Positions 32,814-37,360 of a DNA stretch of 37,360 nt are shown one piece after another (within the stretch, counting starts at the first letter, position 1; each line of letters opens with the position of its first letter). The notes beneath the pieces are model-generated. The model was not told where the DNA came from. It did no database searches and was given only the letters and a program-made list of their open reading frames with translations. This DNA comes from Acholeplasmatales bacterium (GTDB lineage: Bacteria; Bacillota_I; Bacilli_A; Acholeplasmatales; Anaeroplasmataceae), in assembly GCA_017441525.1 (NCBI GenBank), contig JAFRXJ010000047.1, forward strand, positions 1 to 37,360. Reading direction: 5' to 3'. Position numbers and translations under genes: made by a program.

Positions 32814-33550
32814 AAAAAGTATTAAGTATTATTATTGCATTATTATTTTTATTATCATTAGCTTCATGTGGAACAAAATCATCTAAATCAAGTGATTCAG
32901 GTAATTATTCATACAACGATCCTGATAAATTGGTGTATTCAAATGAAAGATTAGCTTTGTATACAGTAAGCTATACATATAGAAATAATAAACAATCAAT
33001 TAAAGATGAAAAGAGAACAATTAAAGTTAAAGTTTATGAGATTGGTGGATACATTGACTATGCATATGACAAAGATGAAAAATATGCACAATATGATTAT
33101 AAGGTTCCAACTGATAGATTAAATGATTTTATTGATTATATCGATGAAAATGATAATTATTCTAATAAGAGAATGACTATCCAAGATGTATCATCACATT
33201 ATTCAATTACTGATGGACAAATAGAATCATTAAGAAATAGATTACAAATGTATCAAGAGAGATTGGAAGATCCAAATTTAACATTAGATGATCAATTAAA
33301 GATTGAAGAACAAATAGATGAATTAACTATTCAAATTAATCAATTAGAAGCTAGACAATCATATTATAATGAAGATTATAATTATTCAACTGTAACAGTA
33401 TATTATAGATATAAAGATACTGTAAATCCAGTTGTTAGAGTTATTGCTAATCTAGCAATTTATTTAGGAATAGTATTAATGATTGCAGCACCATTTGGAA
33501 TCATTGGATTTGTCATTTTTATGATATTGAGAAAGAAGAATAAAAAGTAG
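32810..33550 (+). CDS. DUF4349-family lipoprotein
   Basis: 246-aa exported protein. Signal peptide with lipobox LASC and acylated Cys20, a short Ser-rich linker, then a DUF4349 domain: DYKVPTDRLNDFIDYI, MTIQDVSSHYSITDGQIESLRNRL, a coiled-coil helix (about 135-185) and YSTVTVYYRYKD. A C-terminal hydrophobic helix (LGIVLMIAAPFGIIGFVIFMIL) with a basic tail anchors the other end in the membrane. Family function is not established. Translationally coupled to the membrane-tethered XRE regulator, which may respond to it. Confidence 0.85.
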   Translation: MKKVLSIIIALLFLLSLASCGTKSSKSSDSGNYSYNDPDKLVYSNERLALYTVSYTYRNNKQSIKDEKRTIKVKVYEIGGYIDYAYDKDEKYAQYDYKVPTDRLNDFIDYIDENDNYSNKRMTIQDVSSHYSITDGQIESLRNRLQMYQERLEDPNLTLDDQLKIEEQIDELTIQINQLEARQSYYNEDYNYSTVTVYYRYKDTVNPVVRVIANLAIYLGIVLMIAAPFGIIGFVIFMILRKKNKK

Positions 33551-33592
33551 CAGCATAAAGGATGAGTTTCGTATAGACGATTTTTCAAAATG

Positions 33593-33626
33593 ACTACTTA
33601 GAGTAAAATCTAGGTAGTTTTTTTTT
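33593..33626 (+). terminator. Terminator of the XRE-DUF4349 operon
   Basis: 10-bp stem ACTACTTAGA/TCTAGGTAGT with one G-U, 6-base loop, then at least eight T. Confidence 0.85.
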
Positions 33627-33644
33627 ATGTATTAAAATAAAAAA

Positions 33645-33712
33645 AGCCACCTAATGTATAAAATAGACCCTATAAAGTAGACACATATAAAAAAAGGTGG
33701 ATTCTACTTGAA
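33645..33712. repeat. Possible second IS end with CCACCT/AGGTGG inverted repeat
   Basis: CCACCT (33647-33652) and AGGTGG (33695-33700) flank a stretch containing TAAAGTAGACAC, which resembles the terminal and early region of IS3/IS150-type elements. This and the next entry fill the 303-base gene-free stretch from 33551 to 33853; the part before 33593 shows nothing recognisable. Confidence 0.35.
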
Positions 33713-33713
33713 G

Positions 33714-33853
33714 AGCACCCCTAAAGTTGGACTAGAAAAATCTAGAAAGACTTAGGGGTATTTTTATGAAATTAAAAGATGAAGATTTAAAAGGAATAGC
33801 AAGACTGGTAGATGGAGGATATTCATATACGAGAATAGCACCTAAATTTGGAA
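33714..33853 (+). mobile_element. IS3-family left-end relic
   Basis: CACCCCTAAAGTTGGACT at 33716-33733 is typical of IS3-family terminal repeats. It is followed by nested hairpins (ACCCCTAAAGT with ACTTAGGGGT; CTAGA-AAAA-TCTAG) and the start of a transposase orfA. The element stops abruptly where the esterase gene ends, so only the left end survives. Confidence 0.6.
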
Positions 33854-33870
33854 TTATTTTTCTTCAATGA
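33766..33870 (+). pseudogene. Truncated IS3 transposase orfA (helix-turn-helix start)
   Basis: 34-codon reading frame beginning MKLKDEDLKGIARLVDGGYS and containing the YSYTRIAPKFGI helix-turn-helix pattern of IS3 orfA. From about codon 30 it reads into the antisense of the esterase gene and stops at 33868-33870. No functional transposase can result. Confidence 0.6.
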
Positions 33871-34567
33871 ATTCTAAAAAGCTTCCTAGATATTTTTCAT
33901 ATCCTGAAAAATCATTTTTAACATCATCTACATAATCTAATTTGGATGCTTCGGGGTGACCTGCCATTAATCTAATGTAGAAGTTATAGAAATCAGTAAT
34001 TTCTCCCTCTTTCTTTTCACCCTTAAACATATATATTTTTTTAGATATGTCAAATTTATTATCTACGTCTTCAAAGAATTTGTTTGAAACAACATCTAGT
34101 GTAGGATTAAATAGCCCCATACCTTTAATAGTTGAATAGTGATATTGCAAGTATGTGGCAGCTATTGCACCCTCTTCAAAGCCTAATACATATATATCAT
34201 CTGATATTCTATATTTTCTTTTTAAATATGGAAGTAATTCATTAATTATATAATCGAAATAAATAATTGAAAGAACTGGTTCAACATCTTTACTTTCACC
34301 ATTGTAATATGGATTTAGTTCAGACATTCTCCAATCAGGGATTTTAGGGGAATGGATACCTACTATGATTGATCTAGAATGAGAAGCAGAGACAGCCAAA
34401 TCCATCTTTTTAGTTTTCTCATCTAAGAAGTCAAATAATAATTGACCATCAAATGCTAAAACACATGGATAATCATCTCTATTTGAATCATAGCCAAATG
34501 GTAAATTTATTGAGATTTTTAATATTCTTTTTAATTTTTGAACTGTTAACTTAAAACCCTCTACCAT
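33854..34567 (-). CDS. Esterase-fold alpha/beta hydrolase lacking its nucleophile Ser
   Basis: 237-aa protein of the putative esterase (enterochelin esterase/esterase D-like) group: SINLPFGYDSNRDDYPCVLAFDGQ gives the first strands, SIIVGIHSPKIPDWRMSELNP is the family oxyanion-side motif, and YVLGFEEGAIAATYLQYHY is the nucleophile elbow. There the usual G-x-S-x-G reads G-F-E-E-G: Ser is replaced by Glu, and the codons are unambiguous. A His appears late (AGHPEASK). It is therefore probably not a classic serine esterase. Start ATG at 34565-34567 behind GAGG; the longer frame adds 11 residues without a ribosome site. Monocistronic, divergent from htpG, its 3' end cut into by the IS relic. Confidence 0.75.
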   Translation of the reverse strand: MVEGFKLTVQKLKRILKISINLPFGYDSNRDDYPCVLAFDGQLLFDFLDEKTKKMDLAVSASHSRSIIVGIHSPKIPDWRMSELNPYYNGESKDVEPVLSIIYFDYIINELLPYLKRKYRISDDIYVLGFEEGAIAATYLQYHYSTIKGMGLFNPTLDVVSNKFFEDVDNKFDISKKIYMFKGEKKEGEITDFYNFYIRLMAGHPEASKLDYVDDVKNDFSGYEKYLGSFLEFIEEK

Positions 34568-34630
34568 ATTTAAAACCTCACTGATTTTATTATATAACAA
34601 AAATGTAAAAATGTGTTATTTTTTAGAATT

Positions 34631-34657
34631 TTGGCACTTACCACTTGACAGTGCTAA
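34631..34657 (+). promoter_or_regulatory. CIRCE-type HrcA operator upstream of htpG
   Basis: TTGGCACTT-N9-CAGTGCTAA. Length and 9-9-9 spacing are exactly those of CIRCE (TTAGCACTC-N9-GAGTGCTAA), with 2 and 1 mismatches in the arms. It overlaps the -35 of the htpG promoter. Confidence 0.7.
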
Positions 34658-34672
34658 AAATATGATTATAAT
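34645..34672 (+). promoter_or_regulatory. Consensus promoter of htpG
   Basis: TTGACA (34645-34650), 16-base spacer, TATAAT (34667-34672): both hexamers are perfect. Confidence 0.8.
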
Positions 34673-34704
34673 TAATGTTGTATTTGATTTTTGGAGGCAT
34701 TATT

Positions 34705-36588
34705 ATGACAGAGAAGAAAGAATTTAAAACTGAAACAAAGCGTCTATTAGATATGATGATTAATTCAATCTATACTCATAAAGAAATTTTCTTAAGAGAA
34801 TTAGTATCTAACGCTAGTGACGCTATCGATAAGAGACATTATTTATCTTTAACTAACACTAATATCCCAACAGAAGATTATGAAATAAAGATTGAAGCTG
34901 ATAAGGCTAATCGAACAATCACAATCACTGATAATGGTGTTGGTATGACTAAAGAGGAACTAGAAGATCATTTAGGTACAATTGCTAAATCTGGTTCGAA
35001 AGAATTCTTAGAAAATATCAGTAAAGAAAAAACACCTGATGTTGATATTATAGGTCAATTTGGTGTTGGATTCTATTCAGCATTCATGGTTGCTAAAAAG
35101 GTTAGTGTACTAACTAAATCAGTTAATTCAGATAAGGCATTCTTATTTGAATCAGAAGGTCTTGATTCATATGATATCTCTGATGCAGATAAAGAAGGAT
35201 ATGGTTCAGTAATTACACTTTATTTAAGAGATAATACTGAAGATAATGATTATGATAAATTCATGGATGAATATGAAATTAAACAACTAGTTAAAAAATA
35301 TTCTGATTATGTAAGATATCCAATTAAGACTTGGGTTACAAAGACTGATCCAAAAGATGAAAATGATAAAGATAGCAAGCCAACAACTCATCAAGAATTA
35401 GAAACTATTAATTCAATGTTACCTATTTGGAAGAAAAATAAAAATGAAGTAACTGAAGAAGAATTAAATAATTTCTACATGACTAAATTCTTAGATTACC
35501 AAGCACCTATTACATCTATTCATGTTAATGTTGAAGGTAATATTACATATAATGCATTATTATTTATTCCTAAAAAGCCATTCTATGATTTCTATTCTGA
35601 TAGAGATGAGAAGGGTCTACAATTATATACTAAGGGTGTATTTATCCTAGACAAATGTAAAGAATTAATTCCTGATTATTTAAGATTCGTTAAAGGCTTA
35701 GTTGATTCAGCTGACCTACCTTTAAATATTTCTCGTGAAATGTTACAAGAGGATAGAGCATTAAAGAAAATTGCTCAAAATGTTGAAAAGAAGGTTCTAT
35801 CTGAATTATCTAGTATGTTAAAGAATGATAGGGATAAATATCTAGAATTCTATAAGGATTATGGACTAAATTTAAAATATGGTCTATATGAAAATTATGG
35901 AGAAAAGAAAGATAAATTAAAAGATTTAATCTTACTTAGAAGCTTTAATGAAGATAAATTAGTATCATTTGCTGAATATAAAGAAAAAATGCCTGAAGGT
36001 CAAAAGGCAATTTATTATGCAGTTGCTAAAGACAAGGATTCAGCAGCTAAATTACCACAAATGGAAATGGTAAAATCTAAAGGATATGATGTATTAATTT
36101 TATCTGATGATGTAGATGAATTCATGATTAATGTTTTAGCTGAATATGATGAATTAAAGTTTAAATCAATCAATAAAGATGATCTAGAATTATTAGATGA
36201 AGATGAAGCTAAAAAGATTGATGAAATGAAAGAAGAAAAGAAGGATTTATTAGCATCTATTAAAGAGGCTATTCCTTCAGCTAAGGATGTTATTTTATCT
36301 AAGAGATTAGTTGATGCAGCATGCTGTGTATCATCAACTGGTGAAATTACATTTGAAATGGAAAGAGTATTAAAATCTCAAAATAGAGATGTTAAGGCTG
36401 ATAGAGTATTTGAAATTAATCCAAATCATGAAGTATTTAAGAAATTAGAAGAGGCATATAATACTGATAAGGATTATGCAAATAAGCTTGTAAATATTTT
36501 ATATAATGAAGCTTTATTACAAGAAGGAATCTTACCAGATGATCCAAAAGCTTTCGCAAGCGATATTACATCTTTAATTTTAAAATAA
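34705..36588 (+). CDS. htpG: Hsp90-family molecular chaperone HtpG
   Basis: 627-aa cytosolic chaperone. The N-terminal GHKL ATPase domain has ELVSNASDAIDK, ITDNGVGMT, GTIAKSGSKEF and IGQFGVGFYSAFMV; the middle domain contains LPLNISREMLQEDRAL with the catalytic Arg; the C-terminal dimerisation domain carries the conserved DAACCVSSTGEITFEMERVL. The length is normal for bacteria. Start ATG 34705 with GGAGG upstream; the longer frame begins before any ribosome site. Regulation by HrcA is predicted from the CIRCE-like operator overlapping its promoter; in Bacillus subtilis htpG is not in the HrcA regulon, so this would be a difference. Confidence 0.96.
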   Translation: MTEKKEFKTETKRLLDMMINSIYTHKEIFLRELVSNASDAIDKRHYLSLTNTNIPTEDYEIKIEADKANRTITITDNGVGMTKEELEDHLGTIAKSGSKEFLENISKEKTPDVDIIGQFGVGFYSAFMVAKKVSVLTKSVNSDKAFLFESEGLDSYDISDADKEGYGSVITLYLRDNTEDNDYDKFMDEYEIKQLVKKYSDYVRYPIKTWVTKTDPKDENDKDSKPTTHQELETINSMLPIWKKNKNEVTEEELNNFYMTKFLDYQAPITSIHVNVEGNITYNALLFIPKKPFYDFYSDRDEKGLQLYTKGVFILDKCKELIPDYLRFVKGLVDSADLPLNISREMLQEDRALKKIAQNVEKKVLSELSSMLKNDRDKYLEFYKDYGLNLKYGLYENYGEKKDKLKDLILLRSFNEDKLVSFAEYKEKMPEGQKAIYYAVAKDKDSAAKLPQMEMVKSKGYDVLILSDDVDEFMINVLAEYDELKFKSINKDDLELLDEDEAKKIDEMKEEKKDLLASIKEAIPSAKDVILSKRLVDAACCVSSTGEITFEMERVLKSQNRDVKADRVFEINPNHEVFKKLEEAYNTDKDYANKLVNILYNEALLQEGILPDDPKAFASDITSLILK

Positions 36589-36596
36589 TAATTATT

Positions 36597-36626
36597 AGGA
36601 TCTAGTATTTACTAGGTCCTTTTTTC
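36597..36626 (+). terminator. Terminator after htpG
   Basis: AGGATCTAG/CTAGGTCCT stem (one G-U) with T6 tail, 8 bases after the stop. Confidence 0.82.
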
Positions 36627-36654
36627 AATTTATAATGATAATATAGGTATGATT

Positions 36655-37360
36655 ATGAAAGATATTAGATTTATTAATTCAAATGTTTTAAAATTAATAG
36701 CTTTAATTACTATGATTATAGATCATATTGGATATTTATTCTTTCCTGAATTAATTGTATTTAGAATAATAGGAAGAATATCTTTTCCATTATTCGCTTT
36801 TATGATTGCCATAAGTGCCCATTATACTAATAATAAGTTTAAGCATTTTATGCTCATATTTATAACGGCAATTATTTGTCAGATGACATATTTTATATAT
36901 GATAATGATTCTAATTATCTAAATGTATTAATTACTTTTTCATTGTCTACAATTTTAATATATTCGCTAGATTATATTAAAAAATGTTTTATTGGAATAG
37001 AAGAAGATAAAAAAATATCAGATAAGATTATATCTATATTATTTTTTGCATCATTAATAATTTTTTCAATTTTTATTAATTATAAATTTAGATTAAGCTA
37101 TATGTTATTTGGAGTATTACTTCCAGTATTTATTAGTATATCTTTCTTAGATAATACAAAATTAGAGAATACAAAAATTAAATTTATTATTGATAATAAT
37201 ATTTCTAGGACAATAATATTAGCTTTAGGAATAATTCTAATTATTTTTGAAGATCCATTTATAATATCAAATATAAATATTCAATATTTCTTGTTTTTAG
37301 CGATACCTTTTGTAATTTTATATAATGGTAAGAAGGGTAAATATAATCTAAAATATTTAT
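36655..37360 (+). CDS. TraX-family membrane protein, runs off the window
   Basis: An open frame continues to the last base without a stop (235 codons so far). It matches TraX/acyltransferase-like membrane proteins: LKLIALITMIIDHIGYLFFP at the start, FRIIGRISFPLFAFMIA, then SLSTILIYSLDYI and a late LYNGKKG typical of the C-terminal end, so few residues are missing. About seven to eight hydrophobic segments. TraX acetylates F pilin in conjugative plasmids, but chromosomal homologues without tra genes, as here, have unknown roles. Start is ATG 36655 or the in-frame ATG 36649; TATAAT at 36631-36636 may be the -10. Confidence 0.85.
   Translation, partial: MKDIRFINSNVLKLIALITMIIDHIGYLFFPELIVFRIIGRISFPLFAFMIAISAHYTNNKFKHFMLIFITAIICQMTYFIYDNDSNYLNVLITFSLSTILIYSLDYIKKCFIGIEEDKKISDKIISILFFASLIIFSIFINYKFRLSYMLFGVLLPVFISISFLDNTKLENTKIKFIIDNNISRTIILALGIILIIFEDPFIISNINIQYFLFLAIPFVILYNGKKGKYNLKYL

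Noticed and set aside
34641..34650. Shared decamer CCACTTGACA at htpG and upstream of the XRE gene (32204) as a common operator.
   Set aside because: At htpG it is explained by the CIRCE spacer plus the -35; the paired arm present at 32224 is missing there.
1..37360. CRISPR array.
   Set aside because: No set of regularly spaced direct repeats was seen; the only regular pair is the two-copy ACCGAATAC repeat.

Overview
The window is a strongly AT-rich bacterial chromosome segment. It uses the standard bacterial code: TGA is a real stop, for example at the end of rel (17999-18001) and of the DUF3021 gene (30863-30865). Gene content (two RNase J paralogues, RecU, RarA, CvfB, bifunctional Rel, LytTR/DUF3021, HrcA-type CIRCE) and AGGAGG-type ribosome sites point to a low-GC member of the Bacillota, probably an Erysipelotrichia/Bacilli-like gut lineage. 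The exact taxon cannot be read from the sequence.

Layout. 1-1062: an Rpn/YhgA-like nuclease gene broken by a TA-dinucleotide frameshift. 1173-3548: an NfnAB-type electron-bifurcating transhydrogenase operon with a palindrome inside its promoter. 3579-7504: Pr6Pr-like membrane protein, aconitase and citrate synthase (no isocitrate dehydrogenase here). 7514-9953: a membrane-anchored protein of unknown function, then an operon of a 154-aa protein, a 52-aa small ORF and the S1-domain protein CvfB. 9965-10223: tRNA-Asp(GTC) and tRNA-Arg(ACG). 10291-10974: a broken ORF6N/RhuM gene abutting recU. 11562-12043: recU and, divergently, a stand-alone CBM20 starch-binding domain. 12071-13909: an RNase J paralogue whose later metal-site motifs are lost, convergent with rarA. 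15212-23387: a long co-directional housekeeping cluster (apt, rel, dtd, a 625-aa membrane protein, rimO, HAD phosphatase, trmL, trxA). 23428-26509: a minimal RecQ helicase convergent with the canonical RNase J. 26567-28336: proS. 28347-30876: ABC exporter plus LytTR/DUF3021 regulator pair, preceded by a 9-12-9 direct repeat that looks like a LytTR operator. 30890-32192: small membrane protein and sirtuin. 32204-33626: membrane-bound XRE regulator with a DUF4349 lipoprotein. 33640-33870: relics of IS3-type elements. 33854-36625: an esterase-fold protein lacking its nucleophile serine, and htpG under a CIRCE/perfect promoter. 36655-end: TraX-like membrane protein running off the window.

How it works together. 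Nfn (NADPH/ferredoxin balance) beside citrate synthase and aconitase suggests a short oxidative TCA branch for biosynthesis. The cluster from apt to trxA mixes stringent response, translation quality control and RNA/ribosome modification. No prophage, CRISPR array or large biosynthetic cluster is visible. The most promising unusual items are the self-contained LytTR/ABC circuit, the catalytically degenerate RNase J with an odd translation start region, the free CBM20 protein, and the Ser-to-Glu esterase.
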